Part shown: positions 8,797 to 17,830 of the stretch, piece after piece
How positions within the stretch are numbered: the stretch's first letter is position 1
Layout of the letters: the number at the start of each line of letters is the position of its first letter
Source: Acidobacterium sp. S8
Lineage (GTDB): Bacteria; Acidobacteriota; Terriglobia; Terriglobales; Acidobacteriaceae
Length of the DNA: 64,000 nucleotides
Direction of reading: 5' to 3'
Assembly (NCBI RefSeq): GCF_009765985.1
Contig: NZ_LMUM01000037.1
Coordinates: 897,025 to 961,024 of the forward strand
Position numbers and translations under genes: made by a program
The notes under the pieces: generated by a model
Seen by the model: only the letters and a program-made list of their open reading frames with translations
Database searches by the model: none
What the model was told of the DNA's origin: nothing

Positions 8797-10413
8797 ATGC
8801 GTAAGAATCTCACTCAAAAAACTATTCTGATCTTCGCGGTCCTGATCGTCTTCATCTTCGGCATCATCGGCATTCCCAAAGGATTGACCGGAACAGCGCT
8901 GAAGGCGTCGCTCCTCGACCGCATCCACCTTGGTCTTGATCTAAAGGGCGGCACGCACCTGATCCTGCAGGTGATGACCGACGAAGCCGTGAACTCGCAG
9001 ACGACGAATGATGCCGCGCACATCCAGGCCGATATGCAGCAGAACGGCATCACCGTCGGCTCCGTCATGCCCGATGCCTCGCATCCACAGGCCATCGTGA
9101 TCAATGGTGCTCCGGCTGACCGTTCCGGCGATGTTCGCAATGTGCTGAACCAGCGTTACGGCGCCCAGTACGACGTCGCGTCCGGCGCGAACAACACCTT
9201 CACGCTGACCATGAAGCCCAGCGCGGTTGCGGACCTGAAAAAGCGCACCCTCGAACAGGCCATTGAAGTCATCCGCACACGCGTCGACACACTCGGCGTC
9301 AGTGAGCCGGTGATCCAGGAGTACAACCTCGGCAGCGACCAGATCCTCGTCGAGCTTCCCGGCGTTGACGACCCGGCTCGCGTGAAGGACGTGATCCAGT
9401 CCACCGCGCGTCTTGAGTTGCACCTTGTGCAGGGTGGCCCCTGGTCCGACGAGCAGGCAGCGCTCCAGGCGCTCGGCGGCAGCGTTCCTTATGATTCGCT
9501 CCTGCTGCACACCGCGCCCGGCGCCTCGGCTCCCGGCAGCGGCGATCAGATCTACCAGATCAAGCGCGCAGCCGAAGTCGGCGGCACCGACATCCGCGAT
9601 GCCCAGGCATCGCGCAACCAGAACACCAACGAGCCCGAAGTGGTCTTCTACCTGACCACCGCTGCCGGTAACCATTTCGCTGACTTCACCACCGCGAACA
9701 AGGGCAAGGCGCTCTGCGTCGTTCTCGACAACAAAATCTACGAAGTAGCCAACATTCATGACACCATCCGCGACCAGGGAACGATCTCGGGCGGCGGCAT
9801 CACCGAGCAGCAGTCGAAGGACCTTTCCATGCTGTTGCGGACCGGCGCGCTACCCGCATCGATCCACTACCTGCAGGAGAGCACCGTCGGCCCGTCGCTC
9901 GGCGCGGATTCGATCCGGCAGGGCGTGATGGCTGCCGTGGTCGGCATGCTGGCAGTCATGATCTTCATGCTCTTCTACTATCGTGGAGCCGGCATTAACG
10001 CCGATCTGGCACTCTTTCTCAATCTCGTCATCCTGCTCGGTTTCATGGGCTTTACCGGACAGGTGCTTACGCTGCCGGGCATCGCCGGCGTGATTTTGAC
10101 AGTCGGTATGGGCGTCGATTCGAACGTGCTGATCTTCGAGCGTATCCGTGAAGAACTGCACGCAGGCAAGTCGCCGGCAGCGGCTGTTGACCAGGGCTTC
10201 GCACATGCGTGGACAACGATCATCGACACGCACGTGACGACCATCGTCTCGGCTGCCATTCTGTTTATTTTTGGAACCGGACCGGTGCGCGGCTTTGCCG
10301 TCACGCTGACCTTCGGTTTGCTCGCCAACCTGTTTACTGCTGTCTTTGTCTCGCGCGTTATCTTCGATTCGCACCTGAACAAGAAGCAGCGCGGCGAAGC
10401 GATTTCAATTTAG
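8797..10413 (+). CDS. secD: Protein translocase subunit SecD
   Basis: 538 residues. The first membrane helix (about 9-28) is followed by the SecD signature LGLDLKGGTHL, a large periplasmic domain (about 60-340) and five C-terminal helices with GVDSNVLIFERIREEL, the proton-pathway region of RND-type SecD proteins. With SecF it uses the proton gradient to help pull substrates from SecYEG into the periplasm. ATG 8797 has no strong ribosome binding site; translation may be coupled to yajC. It is co-oriented with yajC and secF. The periplasmic domain has Gln/Asn-rich insertions (about 68-130), but all core motifs are present. Confidence 0.97.
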   Translation: MRKNLTQKTILIFAVLIVFIFGIIGIPKGLTGTALKASLLDRIHLGLDLKGGTHLILQVMTDEAVNSQTTNDAAHIQADMQQNGITVGSVMPDASHPQAIVINGAPADRSGDVRNVLNQRYGAQYDVASGANNTFTLTMKPSAVADLKKRTLEQAIEVIRTRVDTLGVSEPVIQEYNLGSDQILVELPGVDDPARVKDVIQSTARLELHLVQGGPWSDEQAALQALGGSVPYDSLLLHTAPGASAPGSGDQIYQIKRAAEVGGTDIRDAQASRNQNTNEPEVVFYLTTAAGNHFADFTTANKGKALCVVLDNKIYEVANIHDTIRDQGTISGGGITEQQSKDLSMLLRTGALPASIHYLQESTVGPSLGADSIRQGVMAAVVGMLAVMIFMLFYYRGAGINADLALFLNLVILLGFMGFTGQVLTLPGIAGVILTVGMGVDSNVLIFERIREELHAGKSPAAAVDQGFAHAWTTIIDTHVTTIVSAAILFIFGTGPVRGFAVTLTFGLLANLFTAVFVSRVIFDSHLNKKQRGEAISI

Positions 10414-10465
10414 GTATTACCCGCCTTCGGGCGCAGGAAAGAAATTTAGGAGCAGGCGGAAATCC

Positions 10466-11668
10466 GTGGAACTGTTTCGTGATGTAAAAATCGATTGGCT
10501 GGGAAAGAAGTGGTATTTCCTCGGCTTCTCACTCATCTTCAGCGTGGCGGGCGTACTCTCGCTGCTTTTCTGGCATGGTCTGCCACAGGACGTTGACTTC
10601 CGCGGCGGCACCGTCGTGCGCGTAAAATTCGACCAGCAGCCGAATGTCGATCACATCCGCGCTGCGGCAGACAAGGCCGGGCTCAAGGATGTGCGCATCC
10701 AGACCATCGTCGGTGGGCAGGCTACGAACAACGAAGTCATCATCGCGCTGGCGCAGAAGGCGAATGAAGCGTCACTCGACGCCGGTCGCGCCACTATCCT
10801 GCAGACGCTTGAAGCCAACTATGCGCATGACGCCGGCGGTCCGGGGAAAATTGACCTCGACAATGCCAGCCAGGTCGCGCTGGCAGATTGGCTCGCGCAG
10901 AAGGACCCGGAGCATCTCGGTGCGAGCGACGCCACTGCGCAGCACTATGCGCAGCAGGCAACCGCAATCTTCGACTATCGCAATGGCCGGGGCGGCCTGA
11001 TCGACTCCATTGACGGTCTCGCTACCGTGACCACCCCGGCAGTTCTCGGCGAATTGAAGCAGGACGCCTATCTCTCCGGCTTCACCATCCGCAACGTCGA
11101 AATCGTAGGCCCCCAGGTCGGCGCACAGCTTAAGAAACAGGCCCTGCTGGCAACGCTCTATTCGTTGGCGGGAATGCTGGTCTATCTCTGGTTCCGCTTT
11201 GAGCTGATCTATGGTGTGGCCGCGGTTGTCGCCGTATTCCATGACACCCTGATCACCGTCGGAGCCTTCAGTCTTGCGGACAAGGAAATCTCGCTGACTG
11301 TCATCGCTGCCATTCTGACCCTGGTCGGCTACTCGATGAACGACACCATCGTCGTCTTCGACCGTATCCGCGAGAACCTGCGCCTTACCCGTCGCGAGCC
11401 ACTCGCCGCCGTCGTTAACCGCAGCATCAACCAGACGCTGAGCCGGACGGTGCTGACATCGGGCCTGACCTTCCTGACCGTGCTCTCCCTCTATCTTTTC
11501 GGCGGTGAAGTGCTGCACGCCTTCTCCTTTGCACTGGTCGTCGGCATTCTCATCGGCACCTATTCTTCCATCGCAGTAGCAGCACCCATGCTGGTGGCTT
11601 ATCAGGAGTGGCGTCAGCAGCGTGGCAAAGGCGCGGTTTTGCCCGCGGCAAAAAAAGCCCGGGTGTAG
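10466..11668 (+). CDS. secF: Protein translocase subunit SecF
   Basis: 400 residues from GTG 10466, with AGGAG about 13 nt upstream. The signature VDFRGGT lies near residue 44 after the first membrane helix; the C-terminal helices carry YSMNDTIVVFDRIREN, matching the SecF proton-relay region. There is a longer-than-usual stretch between the first helix and the periplasmic fold (about 90-160, Ala/Gln/Asp rich). It forms the SecDF complex with the upstream gene and is closed by a clear terminator at 11684-11718. Confidence 0.96.
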   Translation: MELFRDVKIDWLGKKWYFLGFSLIFSVAGVLSLLFWHGLPQDVDFRGGTVVRVKFDQQPNVDHIRAAADKAGLKDVRIQTIVGGQATNNEVIIALAQKANEASLDAGRATILQTLEANYAHDAGGPGKIDLDNASQVALADWLAQKDPEHLGASDATAQHYAQQATAIFDYRNGRGGLIDSIDGLATVTTPAVLGELKQDAYLSGFTIRNVEIVGPQVGAQLKKQALLATLYSLAGMLVYLWFRFELIYGVAAVVAVFHDTLITVGAFSLADKEISLTVIAAILTLVGYSMNDTIVVFDRIRENLRLTRREPLAAVVNRSINQTLSRTVLTSGLTFLTVLSLYLFGGEVLHAFSFALVVGILIGTYSSIAVAAPMLVAYQEWRQQRGKGAVLPAAKKARV

Positions 11669-11683
11669 CGTTTCCAGAGACAT

Positions 11684-11718
11684 GCCGAGTGTGATATAGG
11701 TTTTCCACTCGGCTTTTT
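11684..11718 (+). terminator. Intrinsic terminator of yajC-secD-secF
   Basis: An 8-bp perfect stem GCCGAGTG (11684-11691) / CACTCGGC (11706-11713), followed directly by TTTTT, 15 nt after the secF stop. Confidence 0.85.
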
Positions 11719-11820
11719 CAGAGTTCGACACCCGCTTAAAAAAAAGTCCGGGCAACCGGGAACAAACAAACACCCGTCTGGTGTCTATATGTGGTAACAA
11801 GTTTCTGGAAGAGGTAGGCC

Positions 11821-12552
11821 ATGTTTGAAGATTCCCTGATGGAATCGGGCGGCAAGATTAAGACCAAGAGCAAATACCTAACAATCATTGGATTTGTCTT
11901 GAACGGGTCGATTCTCGCTGCCATGATCCTCTATCCGCTGATTAATCCGGATGCGCTGCCAAAAGCGATGATGGCAACCCTGCTGGTCGCACCGCCACCG
12001 CCGCCACCGCCGCCACCCCCGCCGCCGCCGCAGGCCCCTGTACATGTACAGAAGATCGTCTCTGAGATGTTGAACAACCAGCTGACGGCACCCACCAAGA
12101 TTCCGAAAGACATCAAGATGGTCAAGGAAGAGGCCGCTCCTCCCAGCACCGGTGTTGCCGGTATGGAAGGCATGGGCGGTGGCTCATCCGGTGGCGTTCT
12201 CGGCGGTGTCCTCGGAGGAATTGGTAATGGTCCCGCGCCGGTCGTGAAAGCGGCTGCGCCAAAGAAGGTTGCCGTCTCATCGGGCGTTATGCAGGGCAAT
12301 TTGCTGGTAAAAACTGTTCCGCAGTATCCAGCCATTGCCAAGGCAGCCCGCATCCAAGGAACCGTTGTACTTCAGGCAACGATTTCCAAGTCCGGCACCA
12401 TCGAAAACTTGCACGTAGTCAGTGGTCCGCCTATGTTGCAGCAGGCGGCCATGGACGCGGTAAGGTCCTGGCGGTATAAACCCTATCTTCTCAACAGTGA
12501 GCCGGTAGAGGTGGAAACGCAGGTGAACGTGGTCTTCAGCCTCGGCGGTTGA
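11821..12552 (+). CDS. tonB: TonB energy transducer
   Basis: 243 residues. One membrane helix (about 22-40) near the N-terminus, a run of 13 prolines (about 58-70) as the periplasmic spacer, a Gly-rich linker (about 115-140) and a C-terminal TonB_C domain (about 160-243) containing YPAIAKAARIQGTVVLQATI and SWRYKPYLLN. It transmits the energy of ExbBD to outer-membrane TonB-dependent receptors, such as the one at 20165. AGAGGTAGG precedes ATG 11821. It heads a tonB-exbB-exbD-exbD cluster. Confidence 0.93.
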   Translation: MFEDSLMESGGKIKTKSKYLTIIGFVLNGSILAAMILYPLINPDALPKAMMATLLVAPPPPPPPPPPPPPQAPVHVQKIVSEMLNNQLTAPTKIPKDIKMVKEEAAPPSTGVAGMEGMGGGSSGGVLGGVLGGIGNGPAPVVKAAAPKKVAVSSGVMQGNLLVKTVPQYPAIAKAARIQGTVVLQATISKSGTIENLHVVSGPPMLQQAAMDAVRSWRYKPYLLNSEPVEVETQVNVVFSLGG

Positions 12553-12675
12553 TGCCCGTACTCATCATCCTGCCGCTCCGGCGCAGTGCGCCGCAGCGGT
12601 GAACCGAAGGCAGCCACGCGCATTTCGCGCAGGTATTTCTTAACAGCAGCAAACTCCTCAGGAGGAAAGATTCAC

Positions 12676-13413
12676 GTGATTCTCGCTCATCTGACACAAG
12701 CATTTCACCCGGCTACGCTGGCCTTTTTCCAAGATCAGACCGTAGGTTTCAGCCCCATCGACCTGTGGAACAACATGGGCTCGCTCGCCAAGGGCGTTGT
12801 CATCATTCTGTTCATCATGTCGATCTGGTCTCTGGCCGTCATCATCGACCGCTGGCTCTACTTCAGCGCAGCCCGCAAGCAGTCGCGTGAGTTCGCTCCC
12901 CGCGTTGCTGGCGCTCTCAAGGAAGGCAAGCTGGACGAGGCCATCAAGGTCGCCGATCGGAACAAGAAGTCGCACCTGGCTGAAGTTGTAACAGCCGGTC
13001 TGCAGGAGTTCCGCAACTACGGCAGCGGCGGCGCCGTGACCGAGGATCAAATTGAGTCCTCCAAACGCGCCCTCGAACGGTCCGAAGCCATTGTGCACGC
13101 CAAGCTGAAGCGTGGCCTGGGCGGACTGGCCACCATTGGTTCCACGGCTCCGTTTATCGGACTCTTCGGAACGGTCATCGGTATCTTGAACGCATTCCGT
13201 CAGATCGCAACCCAGAAGACCTCGGGTATCGGCGCAGTCGCCGGCGGTATTTCTGAAGCACTCGTGACAACCGCCTTCGGTCTGCTGGTCGCTATTCCTG
13301 CCGTTATGACGTTCAACTACTTCACCAACAAGGTGGAAGCGTTCGACGTCGAAATGGACAACTCCTCGAGCGAACTGATCGACTACTTCCTCAAGCAGGG
13401 CAACCGCCGTTAA
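12676..13413 (+). CDS. exbB: ExbB/TolQ/MotA-family proton channel
   Basis: 245 residues from GTG 12676, chosen because AGGAGG (12660-12665) lies 10 nt upstream; the longest frame starts 90 nt earlier with a basic, atypical leader. It has a first membrane helix near 38-58, a cytoplasmic loop, then the conserved pair of helices with GGLATIGSTAPFIGLFGTVIGI and GGISEALVTTAFGLLVAIPAV, the ExbB signature. It forms the inner-membrane proton channel with the ExbD proteins that follow and powers TonB. Confidence 0.95.
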   Translation: MILAHLTQAFHPATLAFFQDQTVGFSPIDLWNNMGSLAKGVVIILFIMSIWSLAVIIDRWLYFSAARKQSREFAPRVAGALKEGKLDEAIKVADRNKKSHLAEVVTAGLQEFRNYGSGGAVTEDQIESSKRALERSEAIVHAKLKRGLGGLATIGSTAPFIGLFGTVIGILNAFRQIATQKTSGIGAVAGGISEALVTTAFGLLVAIPAVMTFNYFTNKVEAFDVEMDNSSSELIDYFLKQGNRR

Positions 13414-13560
13414 TTGGCGGGCGCGATAATCGGTGAGCGGGAATCCTGAGCTTGGAGCGGGGCTGCAAAATGCCCTGCTCCGGCAGTTTCAACCCGCAAT
13501 CCAGGATGAAGAAGCTCGAGCTGAAAGCCCGGCATAGGATAGTGATCCGGGGGAGCATAA

Positions 13561-14022
13561 ATGGCAATCGTTAAAAGAAACGAAGGAAAAAAGGTCAACT
13601 CCAACATCAACGTCACCCCCATGGTGGACGTGATGCTGGTGCTGTTGATTATCTTCATGGTCATTACGCCCATGCTCCAGAACAAGGTCAACGTGGAGCT
13701 GGCGCAGACCGATAACCCGACGGCCATGCCCGACGCCGACCACGAAGATGCCGTGGTGGTAGCGGTCACCCGCGACAGCAAGATTTTTCTGGGGCAGGAT
13801 CAGGTTTCTCTCGCCGATCTCGGCGCGAAAGTTGGCGATCAGCTGCAGAACAAGACAAACAAAGAAGTGTTTTTCCGTGCGGATGCCCGCGCGCACTACG
13901 GCACTGTCATGGATGCGATCGACGCCGTGCGTACCACGGGTGTGGAGCAGGTGGGCCTGTTGACCGAACAGCGTCAGGGCGCGGAAAATCGCCAGCCGCC
14001 CCCGAGTGCCGGCGGCGAATAA
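13561..14022 (+). CDS. exbD: ExbD biopolymer transport protein, copy 1
   Basis: 153 residues with one N-terminal membrane helix preceded by [19 protein letters not shown]; Asp23 is in the place of the proton-carrying Asp of ExbD/TolR. The periplasmic domain runs from about 45 to 140 and ends in a Pro/Gly tail. GGGGGAG lies 5-10 nt before ATG 13561. The gap to exbB (147 nt) contains a GGAGCGGGGC/GCCCTGCTCC hairpin (about 13455-13482) without a T-run, which could tune the ExbB:ExbD ratio. Confidence 0.94.
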   Translation: MAIVKRNEGKKVNSNINVTPMVDVMLVLLIIFMVITPMLQNKVNVELAQTDNPTAMPDADHEDAVVVAVTRDSKIFLGQDQVSLADLGAKVGDQLQNKTNKEVFFRADARAHYGTVMDAIDAVRTTGVEQVGLLTEQRQGAENRQPPPSAGGE

Positions 14023-14055
14023 GCACAACGCAGCGGAGAAATGAGGAACTGACTT

Positions 14056-14493
14056 ATGGCTATGGGAAGTGGCAGCGGTCCGGGTGGACTCAATGCCGAT
14101 ATCAACGTTACCCCTCTGATCGACGTCCTGTTGGTGCTGTTGATCATCTTCATGGTCATCGTGCCAGTTACGCCGAAGGGCTTGGATGCGCTGGTTCCCC
14201 AGCCGCCGAAGAACCCTCAGCAGCAGCAGCCGAATGATCGTACGATCGTCGTCTCGATCAACAATGGCCCCGGTGGAGTTCCGGCCTACCTGATCAATAC
14301 GGACACCGTGGCAAAGACCGATCTGAAAACCAGGCTCGATGCCATCTACTCGACCCGCGCCGAAAAGGTGATGTTCATTAAGGGTGACCCCGAACTGAAC
14401 TTTACTTCCGTGGCGGAGGTTGTGGATATGGCCCATGGTGTGGGCGTGGACCACATCGGACTGATTACGCCGAAGATTGAAGCGGGCCAATAG
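14056..14493 (+). CDS. exbD: ExbD biopolymer transport protein, copy 2
   Basis: 145 residues, a second ExbD with the same N-terminal signature [19 protein letters not shown] (Asp23) but a different periplasmic domain with a Pro/Gln-rich stretch (about 50-60). Two unlike ExbD copies with one ExbB are common in this phylum and may give a mixed ExbD dimer (inference). It starts 33 nt after copy 1. Its TAG stop codon (14491-14493) lies inside the terminator hairpin. Confidence 0.94.
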   Translation: MAMGSGSGPGGLNADINVTPLIDVLLVLLIIFMVIVPVTPKGLDALVPQPPKNPQQQQPNDRTIVVSINNGPGGVPAYLINTDTVAKTDLKTRLDAIYSTRAEKVMFIKGDPELNFTSVAEVVDMAHGVGVDHIGLITPKIEAGQ

Positions 14494-14504
14494 GCCCGCT
14501 TTTT
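14481..14504 (+). terminator. Intrinsic terminator overlapping the exbD stop codon
   Basis: Perfect 8-bp stem AGCGGGCC (14481-14488), loop AATA, GGCCCGCT (14493-14500), then TTTT. The first arm encodes the last residues (EAGQ) of ExbD copy 2 and the stop codon is in the loop. Confidence 0.88.
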
Positions 14505-14534
14505 ACGGCCAGCCTGGGTTCCCTCGCCAAGTGC

Positions 14535-14562
14535 TTGCCATTCGACAGAAACAAATTACAAT
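14535..14562 (+). promoter_or_regulatory. Candidate sigma70-type promoter for the TPR lipoprotein
   Basis: TTGCCA (14535-14540), 16 nt, TACAAT (14557-14562): each hexamer is one base from consensus. It lies between the exbD terminator and the next gene. Confidence 0.5.
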
Positions 14563-14655
14563 CACTGCGCAGATACTTTTTTTGCATCCCAATGCTATAC
14601 GCGGTACATCGGGCGTAAGCTGGCGATCAGGCGATCAAAGGAGATGAGAGACAGA

Positions 14656-15492
14656 ATGAATCGAATCGCACGTTTTCCGGTAATGGCGGCCGCGTTCCTG
14701 GCGATGCTGACCATGACGACCGGGTGCAGCCGCCTCAAGGCCCGCGACCAGTTGAATAAGGGCGTGGCTGCCTATAAAAATGCCAGATACGAAGAGGCAA
14801 TTGGTCATTTCCAGAATGCGGTGAATCTCGACCCCAAGCTTCCGATGGCGCGGCTTTACCTCGCCACCGCGTACGCGCAGCAGGTAGTTCCCGATTTAAC
14901 AACGCCAGACAATCTCAAGAACGCTAATCTGGCGATTCAGGGCTTCCAGGGTGTACTCGATCGTGATCCCAAGGACATCAGCAGCCTCAAGGGTATTGCT
15001 GGCCTTTACTTCCAGATTGACGAGTTTGACAAAGCCAAAGAATGGCAGCAGAAAGTGCTGGCCGTTGACCCTCAGGATGCCGAAGCCGCCTACACCATCG
15101 GAGTCATCGACTGGGGCATCGCGCATAAGAATTCAGTGAAGATTCTCTCTGAAGCCGGACTGCAGGATGACGGAAATGGAAACGCCAAGACGCCCAAGAA
15201 GACCTGCCAGACAATCGTGGATCAGAACTCGGGGATTGTAAACGAAGGCATGCAGTACCTGCAGAAAGCCCTCGATATCCGCCCGACCTATGATGACGCG
15301 ATGGCGTACATGAACCTCATGTACCGCCAGAAGGCAAGTCTCGAGTGCGGCAACGATCAGGCCCGCAAGGATGACATTGCACAGGCTGATCAATGGCGCG
15401 AAAAAACCATGGGTACCCGCAAGGCTAACGAAGAGAAGAAGCTCAATCAGCCGGGCGGTATCGTGATGGACAGCTCAGGCAAAATGAAGTAA
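14656..15492 (+). CDS. TPR-repeat lipoprotein
   Basis: 278 residues from ATG 14656; AAAGGAGA (14637-14644) serves this start, while the ATG at 14644 overlaps that site. A signal peptide ends in a lipobox (MTTGC, Cys near 24), predicting an outer-membrane or periplasmic lipoprotein. At least three TPR units follow: KGVAAYKNARYEEAIGHFQN, then about 80-135, then LQKALDIRPTYDDAMAYMNL. Its role is unknown; TPR lipoproteins of this kind often act as scaffolds for envelope complexes. It is a single-gene unit with its own promoter and terminator. Confidence 0.88.
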   Translation: MNRIARFPVMAAAFLAMLTMTTGCSRLKARDQLNKGVAAYKNARYEEAIGHFQNAVNLDPKLPMARLYLATAYAQQVVPDLTTPDNLKNANLAIQGFQGVLDRDPKDISSLKGIAGLYFQIDEFDKAKEWQQKVLAVDPQDAEAAYTIGVIDWGIAHKNSVKILSEAGLQDDGNGNAKTPKKTCQTIVDQNSGIVNEGMQYLQKALDIRPTYDDAMAYMNLMYRQKASLECGNDQARKDDIAQADQWREKTMGTRKANEEKKLNQPGGIVMDSSGKMK

Positions 15493-15508
15493 TTCCGCTT
15501 TCAAAAGC

Positions 15509-15542
15509 AGCAAAAAGCCGCCGATTTCGGCGGCTTTTTGCT
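15509..15542 (+). terminator. Intrinsic terminator of the TPR lipoprotein gene
   Basis: Long near-perfect stem AGCAAAAAGCCGCCGA / TCGGCGGCTTTTTGCT around a tiny T-rich loop, 17 nt after the stop. The symmetric A- and T-runs mean it could also stop transcription from the other strand. Confidence 0.9.
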
Positions 15543-15579
15543 GTCTAAAGCGTCCTTTTGCCGCGCAAATTGATCCGAT

Positions 15580-15609
15580 TTGGCAGCAATCAAAAATTCT
15601 GTTTAAAAT
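15580..15609 (+). promoter_or_regulatory. Candidate promoter of the biotin carboxylase operon, near-leaderless
   Basis: TTGGCA (15580-15585), 18 nt, TAAAAT (15604-15609). A transcript start about 7 nt further would leave only about five bases before GTG 15621, where no ribosome binding site is visible. Confidence 0.4.
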
Positions 15610-15620
15610 CCTTCCTTGCC

Positions 15621-17150
15621 GTGTCGAAGCCCGCGAAATCCATTCGAAAAATTCTTATCGCCAATCGGGGTGAAATCGCTCTCCGCATTCTGAGAGCCTG
15701 CCGTGAGTTGGATATCGCAACGGTAGCTGTCTATTCAGGCGCCGACCGCGCCGCTCTCCATGTCCTAGAGGCAGACGAGGCCTACCGATTGGGGCCCGCT
15801 CCAGCCGCTGAATCGTATCTGCGCGGTGATCTGATTTTGGAGGTTGCCCATCATTCGGGTGCCGACGCGATCCATCCTGGCTATGGATTTCTTTCTGAAA
15901 ACGCTGCCTTCGCCGAAGCCTGCGAGCGCGCAAAAATTAAATTTATTGGGCCACCCGCAAGTGCCATGCGGACGCTCGGCTCAAAGACGCGCGCCCGGCA
16001 GGCGGCTGACGCAGCAGGGATGCCGCGCACTCCTGGATCTGTAAAGAGATTGGCTTCGCTCGACGAAGCCCACGCCGTTGCCGAGGAGATCGGCTATCCC
16101 GTCATGCTCAAGGCTGCAGCCGGCGGAGGAGGCAAAGGTATGCGCGCAGTCTTCAGCCGGGAAGAGCTAAGCGTGGCCTTCTCTGGTGCCAGCAGCGAGG
16201 CGGAACGGGCCTTCGGATCGGGCGAAGTTTACCTGGAAAAATTGATCGAGCGGCCACGCCACATCGAAATTCAAATTCTCGCTGATGAACATGGCAACTG
16301 TGTGTCTCTAGGTGAGCGCGAGTGTTCCGTTCAGCGCCGCCATCAGAAAGTGATCGAAGAAGCACCATCGGCAGTAGTCGGTGAAGAGTTGCGAAAGCGC
16401 ATGGGCGAAGCCGCGGTGCGACTGGCAAAATCTGCCGGATACACCAACGCGGGCACAGTCGAGTTCCTCGTGGATGACCAGAAAATTTTTTATTTTCTCG
16501 AGATGAACACCCGCCTGCAGGTGGAGCACCCTGTGACGGAACTGGTGGCCGGGCTTGATCTGGTCCATTTGCAGATTCGCATCGCTCAGGGTGAGATGCT
16601 GCCCTTCAAGCAGGAAGATATTCGCCTGCGCGGTCACGCCATAGAGTGCCGCGTCTACGCAGAAGATCCGGATAATGGATTCTTCCCGTCTCCGGGAAAA
16701 ATTACCCGGCTTCTTCAACCCGGCGGTCCCGGTATTCGCGAAGATTCCGGTATCTATGAGGGCTGGACGGTACCGTTGGACTACGATCCGATGCTATCGA
16801 AACTCATTGCGTATGCGCCGACGCGCGATGCGGCAATTGCACGCATGTTACGGGCCCTCGATGAATATGTGATTGGGGGCATCCGCACAAATCTGGGACT
16901 TTTCCGCCGCATCCTTCGCGATGCAGACTTCCAGGCGGCGCGCATTGATACGAGCTATCTTGATCGATTGCTGGGAGCGGATGGAAACGCAGACGAAGCG
17001 CCTGCGGAAGCGGAGATAGCAGCCCTGATCGCTGCCGCGATTTTCGAAAATCTTCGTCCTGGCAACAGCAATGGACGTAGTCATGCGGATCTTTCCCCAA
17101 CAGCGAATGCATGGAAGATCACGGCCAGACGCGAAGGGCTGCGCCCATGA
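15621..17150 (+). CDS. accC: Biotin carboxylase subunit of an acyl-CoA carboxylase
   Basis: 509 residues from GTG 15621 (the longest frame starts at TTG 15558 with an unrelated leader). The biotin carboxylase N-terminal domain (IRKILIANRGEIALRIL), the ATP-grasp domain with the Gly-rich loop AAAGGGGKGMR, and the carboxylase motifs ERECSVQRRHQKVIEEAPS and FLEMNTRLQVEHPVTE are intact. It carboxylates biotin on the carrier with ATP and bicarbonate. It is about 60 residues longer than E. coli AccC because of a C-terminal tail as seen in propionyl-/methylcrotonyl-type enzymes, and it overlaps the carrier gene by 4 nt. No carboxyltransferase gene is in view, so the acyl-CoA substrate (acetyl or propionyl) is open. 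Confidence 0.95.
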   Translation: MSKPAKSIRKILIANRGEIALRILRACRELDIATVAVYSGADRAALHVLEADEAYRLGPAPAAESYLRGDLILEVAHHSGADAIHPGYGFLSENAAFAEACERAKIKFIGPPASAMRTLGSKTRARQAADAAGMPRTPGSVKRLASLDEAHAVAEEIGYPVMLKAAAGGGGKGMRAVFSREELSVAFSGASSEAERAFGSGEVYLEKLIERPRHIEIQILADEHGNCVSLGERECSVQRRHQKVIEEAPSAVVGEELRKRMGEAAVRLAKSAGYTNAGTVEFLVDDQKIFYFLEMNTRLQVEHPVTELVAGLDLVHLQIRIAQGEMLPFKQEDIRLRGHAIECRVYAEDPDNGFFPSPGKITRLLQPGGPGIREDSGIYEGWTVPLDYDPMLSKLIAYAPTRDAAIARMLRALDEYVIGGIRTNLGLFRRILRDADFQAARIDTSYLDRLLGADGNADEAPAEAEIAALIAAAIFENLRPGNSNGRSHADLSPTANAWKITARREGLRP

Positions 17151-17653
17151 TGATCCAGCTCGAAGTCGATGGGAAACTCCGGCGCATTGCGCTGACGCGA
17201 ACGGAATCTACGAACGCATACCAAGTCAGTGTCGACGATGGCCCTGAGATCCTTATCGATGCCGAGCAACTGCAGCCAGGCGTGCTCTCAATGCAGATCG
17301 GCGGAAAGACCTATCGCTGCGTGCTGGAAGGAAGCCCTGAGGGGACAGCGGTGCATCTTCAGGGCAGGCGGGTTCAGTATCGCGTTGACGATCCGCGCTC
17401 ACTGAAGTCCCGCCGTCAACGCCAGGGCGGAGCGGATGGGCCAAAAAAAGTTACGGCTCCCATGCCCGGACGAGTGGTGCGCGTGCTCGCCAAAGTCGGA
17501 GACATGGTGGAAGCGCATCAAGGCATCGTCGTGATCGAAGCGATGAAGATGCAGAACGAATTGAAATCTCCAAAAGCGGGTAAAGTCGTGCAAGTTCGGG
17601 TCGAACAGGGCGGTACAGTCTCAGCTGGCGAAGTGCTGGCTATAGTGGAGTAG
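17147..17653 (+). CDS. Biotin carboxyl carrier protein
   Basis: 168 residues from ATG 17147, chosen because it gives an ATGA overlap with the biotin carboxylase stop and has GAAGGG nine nt upstream; the 17111 start lies inside the partner gene. The C-terminal biotinyl domain (about 100-168) carries EAMKMQNE with Lys134 as the biotin attachment site, and APMPGRV before it. The N-terminal ~95 residues form an unassigned beta-rich segment (LEVDGKLRRIAL..., YRCVLEG) resembling the BT-type linker of acyl-CoA carboxylase alpha chains, so together the two genes correspond to a split alpha chain. Confidence 0.93.
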   Translation: MMIQLEVDGKLRRIALTRTESTNAYQVSVDDGPEILIDAEQLQPGVLSMQIGGKTYRCVLEGSPEGTAVHLQGRRVQYRVDDPRSLKSRRQRQGGADGPKKVTAPMPGRVVRVLAKVGDMVEAHQGIVVIEAMKMQNELKSPKAGKVVQVRVEQGGTVSAGEVLAIVE

Positions 17654-17767
17654 CTCATTCTCATCCCTCGCATTTTCGATTGCGTTATATTGGATTCGGC
17701 GCATTCGGACGCCTCCGTGTCCGCGGGCAGGGCTGAGCCTACCGATAAGTAATTCTTCACAATTTTT

Positions 17768-17786
17768 GAAGACGCATCTTCTTTTT
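17768..17786 (+). terminator. Weak terminator-like hairpin
   Basis: GAAGA/TCTTC 5-bp stem with loop CGCA followed by TTTTT, 115 nt after the biotin carrier and 45 nt before the ankyrin gene. The stem is short. Confidence 0.3.
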
Positions 17787-17830
17787 GCCCGTAACGCGGA
17801 CGCCGGGCTGTACTTCGAAAGGAGATCGTC

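Noticed and set aside
11990..12035. Tandem repeat of CCG/CCA triplets
   Set aside because: It encodes the proline spacer of TonB; a normal low-complexity protein segment, not a DNA repeat with its own role.
13414..13560. Terminator between exbB and exbD
   Set aside because: The GGAGCGGGGC/GCCCTGCTCC hairpin is not followed by a T-run, and the genes must be made together.
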